Shown here: in pieces, positions 15,001-22,200 of the stretch
Layout: the number at the start of each line of letters is the position of its first letter
Position numbering within the stretch: the first letter of the stretch is position 1
IMG/VR virus record: IMGVR_UViG_3300045922_000167
Location: 1-64,000 of that record
Source of the DNA: a virus
Reading direction: 5' to 3' (one strand)
DNA: 64,000 nt
Made by a program: the position numbers and the translations under genes
Notes under the pieces: model-generated
Seen by the model: only the letters and a program-made list of their open reading frames with translations
Databases searched by the model: none
What the model was told of the DNA's origin: nothing

Positions 15001-15376
15001 CTTTTTTTAATTTGTTTATATCTAATGTTTTCCAATTATTGTCGTTTGCTATATAAAGGTTTTTAGCAAGAGTTAAATTTTGTATATCAGGATGATCGTT
15101 AGGATTAATTTTAGGTATATTTTCTTTTTCGTATTCGTGATAGATTTTACGATTAATTAAGGACTCATTAAAAAGACTTCCAATAGAAGAATGATAACCG
15201 CTTATACCATAAGAGTTTTTATATAAAGCTTTAATATTAGCTTTAACTGAAGTTTGGTTAATATATTCTTCTAAGGATTTAGTATTTTTATATCCTTCGT
15301 GAATTCTTTCATTATCACTACCTACAGGTGGATCTTGTTTTGGTGGTTCTGGTTGTATTAATAAACTTTCAGGCAT
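1..15376 (-). CDS. Giant crAss-like virion RNA polymerase polyprotein (partial, C-terminus beyond the window)
   Basis: I read 5,125 codons without a stop from the ATG at 15376 to the left edge, so the C-terminus is missing. Domains in order: a Gly/Ala-rich hydrophobic stretch around residues 405-470; an SF1 helicase-like module with Walker A GKAGAGKT (1699-1706), Walker B DEAA (1779-1782) and motif VI VAATRTKK (1971-1978); an acidic Glu/Val/Asp repeat near 2180-2195; a Thr/Gln/Pro/Ser-rich linker near 2980-3025; a zinc-metallopeptidase motif HEAFH (3124-3128); and MGSDFDVDK with DFDVD at 4759-4763. DFDxD is the metal-binding double-psi beta-barrel signature of the RNA polymerase of crAss-like phages such as phi14:2. 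Family knowledge says this enzyme is packaged and transcribes early genes. It is the last gene of the virion arm. I infer that the protease could process the polyprotein; the N-terminal 1,650 residues are unassigned. Confidence 0.9.
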   Translation of the reverse strand, partial: MPESLLIQPEPPKQDPPVGSDNERIHEGYKNTKSLEEYINQTSVKANIKALYKNSYGISGYHSSIGSLFNESLINRKIYHEYEKENIPKINPNDHPDIQNLTLAKNLYIANDNNWKTLDINKLKKGDYKGKVIILEPQDKWKVDKNNIPIPTYRELTDEEKGNPYLLSRALNTSGGYGSADEILERGVTGFLTRVGTESVKLVKDNWENIRNARYEASRFPHFSLFQDVLKDIAKTQKVKYTPLSFYEENDTPEQAALRDILKKDARYFQVLSLVENKRKQENYEFTPNEWYEKLWVNIGAKYIMPNVNVITDALNGFFDEVILNAGTVKNPSSAAFSALGIEGNDLGLLNRAELFKSYAANLSKLRGYKEAHPFADRPKNVDELFSNFSIDKPSTYPEAFMSLITPDFYETAIPFTIGSVVPAIPTLFVGGAVSKGVQGGAKLGGAIGSRILAKTATTGSALGLAGKVVGKGLTFTDDVINAKFSAIYRPISKATTKYLPGAVKAGESLVSGVGEAYKAARSTPLKPLFWSGEKLVAGASKIIANPAASNIKILDAFMANYFANNTFTKIAVESIYQDWIRIGIDPEDAAIAAQELGSLYMLTSAFLPEANLKPFFVNATKLHEQAIQKIALNSLYGPQAVSAYLKEFKKDIVIPTIAKRVLTSATPFSAEFFDEFKETLHEEIASFHLYEKYKNHPDKILVAERMLSGGMVSADEDGSFNYVRAFNNSLKGALLGFGSGAPTAFLQGIRQFKTNAKIEKLASVSDNVLSMLEFTDKNTIIDAIRSMDLSDVAKHTLGTFSPDTQEYTLQLLSPSKLKSSHVGVSTIDKTKSQLLFELQVLKNKGLATEEDIDAVSKGDYNLLKMFYETFERKTGIKPESLNAEEFLKEFLIDRVETEIEINKLFGSTKKSLLKPLSWFNVDNSSYYGLDLDENDKVFLKNFHNKYTKKVTDTLAHQHYLQRYIVDQEAKLKDVDIPPAEKELIKEDIKNAYKEYDNLSTRLMVMQSGGFVELAKANLIYFKERNEANNLVLSEEETKNNVSLLNKKQKALQAARINFLHNQAKIFNSRFDPEVSKYFEKTQAKNTSILDVSIANSPFNLLDLTLSNNGDVIVRPKIPNAEKLNNYLKNISFDSFVINETLKDAEGNPIEAFDFIGIPIEPKTYNDINIGVSSNLFSSFKNKDSLNVFKNIIKSLNLKQLEDFETKFEGIFNEKAKEFFDKFVKRLKERKKQIENEATVIGFDPTSDDQYNKISDFITKYENTTQSPESIEKLKNAIIASSEEVKKYLDDLKKILKLEIDKKKLLTNLSKDLELESFTLLNTLEGIVQGLIEDNNIIQNGGLTSVGIESIINKAKAIRNFVEVAKGTKETIEATDTEPEKVIHIAPKLDDLIDAFKVIAKVFDAYNFEPELDYVLNQIDSFLNVWETKREEVAKKELASINLHNVNTLNTLATEIKELLKVPNIPAATYDVLIEISNRLQGSTESSLKGSVSDYLVMLDAASNIPNIDNIPQLKNTKLYQELGITGNIFLGGESKSSPEVIAKNTYNYGKLLGYLFNMDSKSVITDSKHVEAARLLMTIFGKYRGEHRNSVMFASDLKTFFAYLKEQKIEVNVDKITTLNEYNSTAILYEIQNKIKRLHLIKQSQKSKNLYDQFLKILEEKLTNAEAEGLYLSLEQVLSITDIVLAYLSKDSSVVLLGKAGAGKTSAVVATSVEIINQLSGNNVVTTSPNETSITPITNALSALNPSVIDHKGDEKNAGLTNLKNHLSTNSNNIVVVDEAAYGDTAYVEELKNLVRTNPNNFFVLLGDPSQIQKDVKNPAVPLLSTFNESLFARPVMFRYRNNDPVIKSFIANIESSLDDYASTSGFSSYDENLEYGVKIFESATDLVELIKQKSKEISTNPDEKIFVITNSESKKVNYKKTFNDVKNVVIMTPLESQGKEANYVFLDMDPPKATITSSNVEAYNKQMLVAATRTKKFLGLVGNDIGETPLPYAEIYKTLHSVNYKHNEFVNAVNKINEAVLSVANTQQTLNTFNNLFDEIKNIKNLTVQDVKKIVQTRKDLRKSLNESKKLINESEPRDIQIYVKNIQNGKEIDDAHSINSISLEYHEQLKNKYEDLEKDINFAVTLTSEVIAKSINSLGKKSKKTPIVNGENAAPITDGTNVTGTSTAPLTPPDTEVEGKEVEDVEDVEEVEVEDEQQIDSEAEDLADAITEQSDVDVDNEPTTPINFVDGKLPEHNKILSGEIDPTEYDTLYDIVRGLNLKDADEQFEDNTALQNPPIQFRNLLNNLIKNYILTNKEEFTRKIENQIKEITDYYNTNLTVKIDGSASILQPINSTLIENTLKNIRSKIIELTGGGDITNVEIDITDVLNYETGNVGEIDNSINKGILYNIPMRVIGKGGLWTYFNFYYTHDFSKFSEVPTSSYARSYNALYDAKDPKANKASYYRNKYVKLLNSALLDHKKDDPNVDIDSIPCYIITTEIKPDGKDSIIHVGGKKNNDNQGINLPVKIEVLHQISNNLNKIIGAKKRVRNILEEANEEEKKKIYSNLKVYETDGIQINEEAKIEAEIASRLTAIYKRYFSNFLPLRINVLIDETGTNLLNKNILLKAIYNDEEKNKLNVSVEQLDKVRNKLIITYNQKPIAEILPFSKINPPALFNITSEEAPLYIYIKKTNDFIQNFKPEEEGSIESILSSLQASDLTAGIGSATFAANTNGGTIAQLIEAMGKEGLTSIGKIVVNVSNTVVYDETYPDVINPSIEYIPGSPNSKNISKLPNLEKGRAYLLFKDANDVVYPLPLDRRNFKSVEEIEKLIDSWEETVKQLQDKIKRENLTEEDLKKDDEFLRLENEIHSFVNANRDLTMALTPLLIRTTLSRKIFFQHGPDPKTITDNLNIIKEQIRKFDAAYRQKYEQKNGRSPLYTAYYKYIVLPKGKNHKDLFKNYSINGVPGVGQIFDLNDVANSIDDVVYSNIIKFTGVEIQARIPLQQPQQTLRRFVPQSTQTPTTSTQTTQAPSTPQQNSQNSQGSSQSKVDINNFSFSKRSIEDNDYTDYNMSELEAKGVLTELFGKTFEKYGQTNIEDNLKHKGIPLNGYYEAASILSGDVKATIGLNRYKGKVSRKAVYHEAFHLIFDGFVTDSEKRKYLDYVKKKYLKNTKSSDIEAEEWMADTFQELRPYKDTILNKLFSYLKELVYILIGRTYDPKFLFNRAQRGYYKGKLPNLSNDHIYYSKSGRIEAKKSLVNSNKNELLAPFTHNKHYYDFIYQYRSQLVLDTILNFSALAINNNLPPTNLSFGIEERFKKANEVRNVLNEIFNTFTDDPSKFYLSLREYIESGYSSINPLQELYEIIFDENGYIRSEFDEYFDLINDYDNWLAEVGLNPDPTRGTFNNQLITDIYYTYWMVNEDKKIRKIGATLLSLITHSKANIFLDEDVKDKLKKEELEIIAKEKNTNVPIDDDDLYDGSEEADVEIKQEEDSIEEQTDAETKKLLKNLGGLNASVDTQELSGFEGIKLLLSVVPKFASSKSLGVFINKLNKVVELQQIPIEQRTIEQQKELFKTLVDLTQNVRNRSASFLYPEQALKAAYIEVNEFKKLNPGVPLTPMTFKTYLENFILKTGNYIYDEYGNEIIVDEEEKINLDNHRLSILSSLYVALYGNNSGSYSPGFLLTVQEQNIIASNLLEQENIKIKLNQAQNLFNSLFYYAESVRDYQYATIKIDEDGEFVLRFDTVNDSLENTRNLLENNILEFIGNKDKFKYTSTEDYASIKFIITVNKEQQEYKLLFVNGGWRLFKNETNVVNGKEIKDEKLIASGNENFVSSSNETAKTEAARFAFSLFNASLRVNVSKLTADEYLNALNTFFTTIIPEHIGTESTKSTTNNKDYRNATLDLASQLIDYSSRLHNSHTLNAEGKNVQGTGFVTPNDKHWKRRANQLQNMFKENGIKISSSAFSLETSIDILGIEYTFYDRSTQKKLTSDELFGIDYSLFRQSLVKNKTKKYYQRMPTIGDSSRVLLAENAKFFTVEDLEKNYNAEINKAIAIVKLFLEQEQIQFNHKFKNVLYEPVKHSFILSHFLLRDQSITITNIDEAAQHIVSSLLNIANNDYVAFKNVLGYLKPEDTLAHFVCFTLNQYLNSIAHTYVLVGNIYGYKTTKLDSNRNIQVVLQSGSADIQKRINLPNNMGNPGNYSSFRRNNGQSKTYILPSVFKKSYDGLAVLVNGTEPLEGSDGISYMLPHYAYERSLKYGGTYNTSLGAVTKDKNADFDEQTELVNLEKYSLMYIDGTTYYTNQDIFDRFLNLAYKGDQNAVQKAKFLIDTSKKRVDLQLIDTSTFKNVEEKLLHDRKLQKAKYDEFLAYSDLINYLNENNIIPIDRLIDPSARKDSSPISASDQLVTDYLNGGNEIPIISDDSLRTVHEYAQSQIYDPVGAISPNESISVSTQQLYIAVSSFIDSSLKSMEDSEISKYRAQINKLQRASKALFNRGRTKIAEELIKSGVKAIQAIRDRAALDSQQDPTNLDETMYSILSNSSINSNLAVVASELTKATFRWFTKEVAKQTMPGTHYVLQPDMKALTPNRLKWYNYRFDQKKLTDEEKKIFDIDGHEGLMNHFIEVAKKIQNESDKSTVKTKLSALRKEFFNKILESGEVEVRVPYKFTKKFEYLFNEIPKENWIENAKERISRYGITYSSNIAILKNNVANTEGLTQAELNEVEDLITFLQTLQMFGIRIPSTGKNSAIIVKIKEIIDTNVNIMQVPAEVVLFMGSDFDVDKLTTYNYTVTTINDRAFIEVPTEEEYSGDTSKINAKKLKNDLLLNYINLWRLPYSQAQAAKPISYQSVEALIDSPNTTNNVESPLNNPIVEAKRSSGFYGYKNQIAHYHNANSAGTDLVGFGVTFNKVYMLLQSLNTDELPIQLEPLTFFVPASSTEPKELKRIEYKGKIEESKTLFTIGEVPSFIDDLCQTILDNLKIQLTGKLNVSKETVGKMLTMVSLGTPLEDTARFFKHPLIVDYVTFIEHGKLVKANKGRLNKSAAGIDPNKIAKYNLSKEEFRQYLIAQYSNSIGENTAKALIQTFDDIERFERDNIGPFRKFFSLTNGYSPSYTDQIKMIEKYNKILIENPQLSKIFKIIFGEI

Positions 15377-15427
15377 AGCGTTTGTATAAAATAACTTTAT
15401 TTATTTTGTTGGTTTGTTTGTGATTTA

Positions 15428-17347
15428 TTATTGTTTTTCTTGGGCGTTCATTACTTCTTTTGTTTTGGCTATTACATCTTGCATAGATCGTGCAATATTA
15501 GGATTTGTAGATGTAGTTAAATCAACAAATCCATAGGGTATAATTACTTCAATAGTAGGACCTGTGTGAATAGCATAAACTGTAGCCTTATCATAAGAAG
15601 TAATTGGATGTTTACTATCTAAAGTTTTTGTTATTGTATTATAAGTTGCTTCATTTTGTTTTTGTAAACTAGATATTACTAGTTTACCTAATAAATCTAA
15701 AACTTTACTATCTATAAGGGTACTATCATAGTCATTTTCTGCAGTTTTAAAAGTTATTTTTAATGGTGCTTTTACCCCATATCCTTTAGTAGAAGAAGGA
15801 TTATGATCTTTATCAAGAGCTAACACAACTCCAGGAGGTGAACTAGAAAAAAGGTCGTAATCTACTTTTACCGCTATATTTTCTAAACTTAAAATATTGG
15901 ATATGTTTTTATCGTTATTATTGAAATTCTTTTTAATCTTGTCGTTTAGCTGATTATAATAAGCTTTAGCTCTATCTGTAACAAAATTACCTCTTGTAAG
16001 TCTTTCTCGTATAGTTCCTATAGTAGTTGTTGGTATTGTAACAGTTTCATCTCGAGTATCAAATATACCAAATCTTAAGGATTGATTACCAATATAATTA
16101 TCACCTATAAATCTTACTAAATTAGTAGCAAAAGCTTCTTTACCATCTTGAACTACTTTTATTGTTGATAACCCAGTAGAGTTACCTATAGTAATAGGCT
16201 TATTTAGTGTATGAGAAAAGAAAGATACATATTTATCTGGATTTTTTACATCTTTCCCTCCACCCTCTCCTCTTCCTCCACTACCAGTACCACTAGCTAT
16301 TTTTTCTATTCTTGAATGTCTATATCCAGATGGGTCAAAATATTCTAAATAAGATTTAAGTAAGTTTATATGTTTATTTTCAGGAGTTTCTACTACATTA
16401 CCTTTTTTGTTTTTTTGTAAAGACTTTTCATGGTTTGTTATAAATTCTAAAGCATTATTGTAAGTAAATAACTTATTATCTGAAATAAACTTTAAAAAGT
16501 CTTCACTTAAATTATCTAAATTGCGTTTAGATGAATTAACTAATTCACTTACACTGTTACTTTCATCTGGTTTAAAAATGTCATTAAATCTATGTTTAAC
16601 TATTAAAGATTTAATTAAAGGAAAATTACTTATATTTTCTCTATATAAATTATCTCTTATTGCAGTTAAATTTGTAATATTATCATTAGTTCCATAAGAT
16701 TCTTCTATTGTTTTTGCAGCTTCGTATTTTTTATGTACTTCTTTTTTTAATTCTTCTATATAATCAACTTGTGGGCTAGATAAATCTATATTACCAGAAG
16801 CTGGGTCAATTTCTTGTTCCTCTCTATACTTGCTATATATACGTGGATTTTCTACTAAAAATTTAGCTAATTTTGTATTAACATCATTTTCATTTTTAGT
16901 GCCATGAAGAAAAGTACTAAATTGATTATAATCATCAAATTCTTGTTTAAATTTTGCAGCTAAACCTGTTAGTTCTGTATTTTTTTCCTGAATAGCTTGT
17001 TTACTTCTTATGTAATTAGGATCAAAGTTTTTAAGACCGACACTAGCTTGAGCTTTGTAACCGTAGTGACTTTGTACTAATTTTTGTAAATTATTAAGAT
17101 GACTTTCAAATTCACTACGCCTATGGGGTAACATAGGACTTTTGTTATCAACAGTTAGTTTGTAATCTTCATGTCCCATGAACGCATTTTGATCATCAAA
17201 CCTTTTTTGTTGAAGTTCTGCTTCTTTCATAGCTAAAGCTTGTTCTTTAGCTTTTTTAGCCTCCTCCATCTCAATCATTTTCATGTAATATGGAGAATGG
17301 TCATCTAAAGACGGTCCTAAAGGTTTTATTGGCTCAAACTGACTCAT
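15428..17347 (-). CDS. Internal virion ('cargo'-type) protein, 639 aa
   Basis: This 639-aa protein is Lys/Glu/Asn-rich and looks mostly helical at its N-terminus, with a charged coiled-coil-like stretch rich in Glu, Lys, Ala and Gln at residues 25-50. A Gly-rich hinge (GTGSGGRGEGGG) near residue 350 separates it from a more beta-like C-terminal half. No enzymatic motif is visible. Its place directly before the giant polymerase gene, about 50 bp away on the same strand, matches the cargo and ejection proteins of crAss-like phages, which travel in the particle and enter the cell with the polymerase. The function is inferred from position and composition only. Confidence 0.6.
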   Translation of the reverse strand: MSQFEPIKPLGPSLDDHSPYYMKMIEMEEAKKAKEQALAMKEAELQQKRFDDQNAFMGHEDYKLTVDNKSPMLPHRRSEFESHLNNLQKLVQSHYGYKAQASVGLKNFDPNYIRSKQAIQEKNTELTGLAAKFKQEFDDYNQFSTFLHGTKNENDVNTKLAKFLVENPRIYSKYREEQEIDPASGNIDLSSPQVDYIEELKKEVHKKYEAAKTIEESYGTNDNITNLTAIRDNLYRENISNFPLIKSLIVKHRFNDIFKPDESNSVSELVNSSKRNLDNLSEDFLKFISDNKLFTYNNALEFITNHEKSLQKNKKGNVVETPENKHINLLKSYLEYFDPSGYRHSRIEKIASGTGSGGRGEGGGKDVKNPDKYVSFFSHTLNKPITIGNSTGLSTIKVVQDGKEAFATNLVRFIGDNYIGNQSLRFGIFDTRDETVTIPTTTIGTIRERLTRGNFVTDRAKAYYNQLNDKIKKNFNNNDKNISNILSLENIAVKVDYDLFSSSPPGVVLALDKDHNPSSTKGYGVKAPLKITFKTAENDYDSTLIDSKVLDLLGKLVISSLQKQNEATYNTITKTLDSKHPITSYDKATVYAIHTGPTIEVIIPYGFVDLTTSTNPNIARSMQDVIAKTKEVMNAQEKQ

Positions 17348-17368
17348 AGCTACAATATAATTACAATA

Positions 17369-18688
17369 TTAATTAAATTTTATTTTAGGTGCGTACCAAA
17401 GACTTGATTTTAATGGTTTACCTATCAAACGTTCTCCTAAACTTGAAGCGGAATTTAATGAATTAGTACTTTGTGGTAATGAATTTATTTGACTATTTGC
17501 TGTACCAAATGATTCAGGTTCTTCATTAGAACTGTATGAACTTAAATTATTAGAGTTAACAGAACCAAGAATAGGATTAGATATGCTAGGTCTTAAACTT
17601 GGGTTATTTTGACCTAATTGTTGTTTATATATATTAAAAAGGTTGTTATTCATACCGTGAGTATTCAAATCCTTAAACAAAGACTGACCAGTACCTATCA
17701 TTCCTTGCAACGTCTGCATTTTAGTATTATGTCTCATTATCTCATCTTGGTATTTAGCCATAGCATTTTGATTACGAGACTGGTTTTCTTGAGCTGCATA
17801 TTGGTTATCCAGCTGACCTAATTGCATTTCTAAGTTAGACCTTTGCATACCTAAGTCAGCTTGCTGTCGTGCAAGATCATTTTGGGCAGAAAGTGCCGTA
17901 CCTTGCGCTTGGTTAGTTAACGCAGCTGCAATAGCTGCAAAAGGCGTACTACGTTGTGCTTGGTTTGCAGCGTTCGTTAGTTGATTATTTATCCTTTGTG
18001 CTTGACCACTGAGAGCGTTCTGACTCGCCTGAGCAAAGTTATTACGCGCAGCTCCCATAAACGATCTATTTGCCTGAAAGTCTTGTAGCTTAGGCATTTT
18101 AATTTTGTTTTGCCTAGTTATACTATACGCACCTAAGCCTATGTTAGCAGCTGCTAAACCACCTGCTATGTATGGATTAGCAGTAGCTAAACCAGCTAAT
18201 GCTTTTTTATATGAGTCTAATTCCTTGCGTTGTTTCATAGCTTCTTGTTTAAATACTGAGTCGTCTGCTGAAGATAATAATTCTATTAAATATTTATGTT
18301 CTCTAATGAATTTTTTTCTTGGTAGTTCAATCTTACCTCCAGTATCTTTTTTCTTGTCTTTACCATCAGGTAGTTGATTATGTACATACTCTTTTTCTTC
18401 TGAAGTTAATCTAAGATAATCATCTTTTTTTATTCTTCCTACTCTACTTTGTGTAGGTATTATCATTCCACCAGCTTTAAATTCTCCTTTAATACCATTT
18501 TGTGAATGATATCTTCCTTGTAAATCCCATATATGATATTTACCATCATGCCCCATATACTTTGCTTTACCACCTGATATAATTTTAGGAGGTTCAGGAT
18601 CAGTATGTACGTACAGTTCATTATTTTCAGCTTCTATTTTAACATACGGTGTAGATTTTATATATTTACCGTTTTTAATATCTTTCAT
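17369..18688 (-). CDS. Internal virion protein, Ala/Gln-rich helical, 439 aa
   Basis: The first ~75 residues are Gly/Tyr/His-rich (MGHDGKYH near 45 and a hydrophobic AGGMIIP near 73). A charged region follows, then a small hydrophobic Ala/Gly patch around residues 165-190 (LATANPYIAGGLAAANIG). From about 200 to 345 comes a long Asn/Gln/Ala helical segment (QAQ, NNQ and AAQEN repeats), typical of ejected or membrane-active internal virion proteins of podoviruses. The tail is Ser/Asn-rich. The gene ends 21 bp before the next virion gene. Its ATG is only 3 bp from the ATG of the divergent plus-strand gene at 18692, so no promoter fits between them. The role is inferred; no family was firmly recognised. 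Confidence 0.6.
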   Translation of the reverse strand: MKDIKNGKYIKSTPYVKIEAENNELYVHTDPEPPKIISGGKAKYMGHDGKYHIWDLQGRYHSQNGIKGEFKAGGMIIPTQSRVGRIKKDDYLRLTSEEKEYVHNQLPDGKDKKKDTGGKIELPRKKFIREHKYLIELLSSADDSVFKQEAMKQRKELDSYKKALAGLATANPYIAGGLAAANIGLGAYSITRQNKIKMPKLQDFQANRSFMGAARNNFAQASQNALSGQAQRINNQLTNAANQAQRSTPFAAIAAALTNQAQGTALSAQNDLARQQADLGMQRSNLEMQLGQLDNQYAAQENQSRNQNAMAKYQDEIMRHNTKMQTLQGMIGTGQSLFKDLNTHGMNNNLFNIYKQQLGQNNPSLRPSISNPILGSVNSNNLSSYSSNEEPESFGTANSQINSLPQSTNSLNSASSLGERLIGKPLKSSLWYAPKIKFN

Positions 18689-18691
18689 AAT

Positions 18692-19081
18692 ATGTCGTAT
18701 AAAAAGTTATTCTTTGAGAAGTACAAAAGTACAAACGATTACTACTCTTTGAAGCAATTAGCTGCTAAACGTAGAAAAGAAAATTTGTTAAAATTATCCA
18801 AGCAACATAATCTGCCTTTTAACAAAATTAAGTTACTGGTAGATACTTACGAAACATACATAAAAGATTGTATGATGAATAATGAAACTGTTTGGATAGA
18901 AGGCATAGGTTGTTTATTAAATTACGAAAATCTCGTATGGGGATCTAAACGATGGAGTAAACATATTATGCGTAGACATATGTTCTTTTCTAACAAGAAG
19001 GCTCTTCAGGAGGGGAGACCATTACCGTATCCTGACTATATTGATGGAAAGTACAATAAAAGTCAGGAAACGTGTGAATAG
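18692..19081 (+). CDS. HU/IHF-like small protein on the opposite strand, 129 aa
   Basis: The frame is open further upstream (to 18605), but the ATG at 18692 is preferred because an earlier start would overlap the divergent gene. After a basic N-terminus, residues ~45-80 follow the HU/IHF pattern of two amphipathic helices leading to a Gly-containing beta turn: a helix ending YETYI, then NNETVWIEGIGCLL, which resembles the 'geeV.i.GfG.f' part of HU. The C-terminus is basic (KRWSKHIMRRH). It is the only plus-strand gene in the virion arm and converges on the 92-aa gene, overlapping it by about 90 bp. DNA binding is an inference from this weak resemblance; a structure comparison would decide. 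Confidence 0.6.
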   Translation: MSYKKLFFEKYKSTNDYYSLKQLAAKRRKENLLKLSKQHNLPFNKIKLLVDTYETYIKDCMMNNETVWIEGIGCLLNYENLVWGSKRWSKHIMRRHMFFSNKKALQEGRPLPYPDYIDGKYNKSQETCE

Positions 19082-19268
19082 TCATTTTTATTCTCTCATT
19101 ACTCACTGAGTGTTCCCTTATAATTAAAGACTTAAACGCAGCTATTGTATCTACGTCTAAATTAGCTGTGAGTTTACTACATTGAGCTGTAAAAACACCT
19201 CCTTGCCAAAAAGCACAATTAGAACACTTAGGTTCAGGTAATTGGGGATTATTTTGTGTATTTGCCAT
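18990..19268 (-). CDS. Small Cys-rich protein, possible zinc ribbon, 92 aa
   Basis: Residues 14-40 contain CSNC, then a single Cys (QCSKL), and a late CTFH follows near residue 72, giving a plausible Cys3/His metal site. The start codon overlaps the stop of the 1,203-aa tail gene by one base (TAATG), the usual sign of translational coupling in this genome, and that supports a real gene. The last ~90 bp are shared, in antisense, with the end of the plus-strand HU-like gene, and one copy of the CTCAGTG element lies in the overlap. The function is unknown. Confidence 0.6.
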   Translation of the reverse strand: MANTQNNPQLPEPKCSNCAFWQGGVFTAQCSKLTANLDVDTIAAFKSLIIREHSVSNERIKMTIHTFPDFYCTFHQYSQDTVMVSPPEEPSC

Positions 19269-22200
19269 TATCTATACGCAGGATTAAATGTTAATTCTAA
19301 AAAGTTTAAGAACGTTCGTATATTATTTGTATTGTAAGATTCTATTTCTATTTCTAAGTAAGTATCACGTAATCTGGAGTTATATCCATTAATAGCTTCT
19401 TTATTACTTTCTCTAGGTACGTACATATGCCATACGTTTTGTACGTTCCTTACTAAATGCGTAAAATTAAACCCTTCTTTGGTATAATCTGATTGACTTA
19501 AAAACTCAACAAGTCTTAATTTATCTGATTTTTGACTTGAAGTTCTAAACGTAATAAATAAATCATCTTTAGGTAAAGTATTTAACGTTTGTTGAGAATC
19601 TAAGTCAAAGAATTTAACATACATTTTTAATGTATTAAATACTTTAACTACGGTAGGTAAGCTATTGGATACTAATATTATTTTAGAAGGAACGCTAGCA
19701 AATCCCCAAAAATTACCTAAATCTCCAGAATTAAACTTCCAAATAGTTGTATTGTATAAGTTACTTGGATCAGCTGATCTATCTGCAAACAAACCTCCAT
19801 TTGAATTTACTGCGTAATGGTCGTTCATATAACTACAATACATAGTAGGCTGAAAAGCCTTTTCAGGTAAAAAATACTTACCAATAAATACATTAAAATT
19901 CTCGCTAAATACTAACGTATCTTGATTTGCGTTACCGTTAAATGTAAAATATACTTCATTATATAATGGATCAAATCCAGTAATGATTTCATAATCTTTA
20001 AATACGTTTTCATAACTCATTATATGTCTTGCAAAAGACTCTATTTTTTTAGTAAGAGACAGTATTTCAAATCCATTCGGTCCTACTCTCCAAATCTCTG
20101 TCATCTTTCTATCTACACCATATATCGCTTGGTCGCTTTGTACGATAGACCATTGATGTTGTGTACCAAACTTTTGATCTATATATTGAGGTCTAGACGA
20201 TATTACGTCAAATTCGCCAAGTTTGTAAGAAATACCAGCATCATTTGTAGCTGCATTAGGCATATCAATTGGTATTACAGATAATGCTTGACGTTGAGCT
20301 ACAAATAATTGATTCTTAAAATTCTGTATTTCTACTATCTCTCCATATTGTAAATCTGTATATGAAGTACTTAATGGATCAAATAATGTGTAGCTATCAG
20401 ATTTACTTCCTATTTGTTTTCGTCTGCTATATCGTATTTCTGAAGGAGAGTATAATTGCTCAGATGTTTCAAATTTGTTTACTGTAGGTAAGTTTAAAAC
20501 ATCTTTAGCCATAAAAGCTGAATTAGATAAATATTCTTCTGTTTTTCCTATAGGTATTGAAAAAGATAAATCTAAAGGAAAATATTTATCAGATGTTTCT
20601 AGCTCTTCAGAAAATCTTAAACAAGTATTATAGAAATTTTCTGTAACAATTCCTATGTTTATAGTAACTGGGCCAGTGTAATTTCTGTTAGTGCCACCTC
20701 CTATTGTTAAAAGCTTTCCACCACCTCCACCTTCTAGTATTCCTGGTTGTTTAGATTGTAATAATCTAATAAAAGTTTTATTAATGTAAGTATCCCCGCT
20801 AAAAAACAAATAATTCCAATTTTCAGTTTCGCTTAATTCTTCTATAGATACATATTCACAAAAATAGTAGCTATCTACATTAGATGTTAAATTTTGTGAT
20901 ATGTCTATTATTGAGATAAATTGAGGATTTCCTGTATTTTCAGGAAAAGATTTAATATCACTATTTAAGTTAAGTTCTATTATACTTTGATCATACGGTA
21001 TTAAATAATTATCGGTATATTCTAATATATAACCTATTTTACCCTCACCTGAACTAACTGACAATAAATATTTATAATAAGATTCCTTTCTATTTCTTTT
21101 AATTAATTTAGGTACTTGTAGCGTATTATTTAAATCGTAATTTAACGTATTAAAAGAAGCCATTAATGCTACTGAAGAACTGTCAATAGGAGCATTAATT
21201 CCTTTATATGACGTTTTAGCTTCATGTATTTGAGTAATTTTGTAATCAGGACTAAAGTTAGTATTTTTTAAAAATAATTCGTCTGGGCATACTATTATTA
21301 AATCTCTATAATTTAATCCAGCTAAAGCAGCATTTCGCCCAAATTTAAATATACAAGCTTGATTTGTTATTTCACCAATAATCTCACTCCTATAAAAAGC
21401 AAATCCTTGTATTTCGTTACTAAGTTCAAATAGATTTATTTGCAGTTCAGGGCTAATAACATAAAAATTTTGAGTATCTGCCCTAGACAACATAAAATCT
21501 TCTATAGATTCATTAGCTGCTTTAGATGTAGTCCTATTATGGGGGTTAAAATCTGCAACTAAATTTTTAGGAACTGTATAGCTATTATCGTTATTTAACC
21601 CATCTCCAGGTAATTCATATAAAGTAGACCTAGACCCATCTTTAAAAACAAATTCTATAGCAAACTTGTAACGTTTACCTCTTCTATAACCAACATAGTT
21701 ATATATATTATATTCATTTTGATAAGGTTGTAGATATTCTTTATTAGATAAAGCTATTCCTTTTAACCCAGATAATGGGAACTCTTCATTACTTAAAGAA
21801 TTAAATCCTTCTTTGTAAGAGAATTTAGTTGTTTTCCAAGTTATTACACTTTTTTTTATAACATCTTTAGCTTTTTGTATTAAATTATATTTATATTTTA
21901 AATTAGATAAAAATAATCTATTATTTATTATAGCTAAAGATTTACATGATTCTATTGCTATAAATGGAAGAGATAACGTTTCTCTATCTGTTGGTGATAA
22001 TTCATCTCCTGTAATAGTTACATTTTGAGTAAACCCAGTAATTTTAATAAAATCAGTTAAAAAATATTCAATACTTACATTAGTTTTATAATAAATGACA
22101 CCTAGCTGTATGTAAGTATAATTCTGATCTAATTCGGATAATTTTACTGTAAATGATTTATTTGTTTGGCTATCTGGACGACCACCATCATACTCCCACC

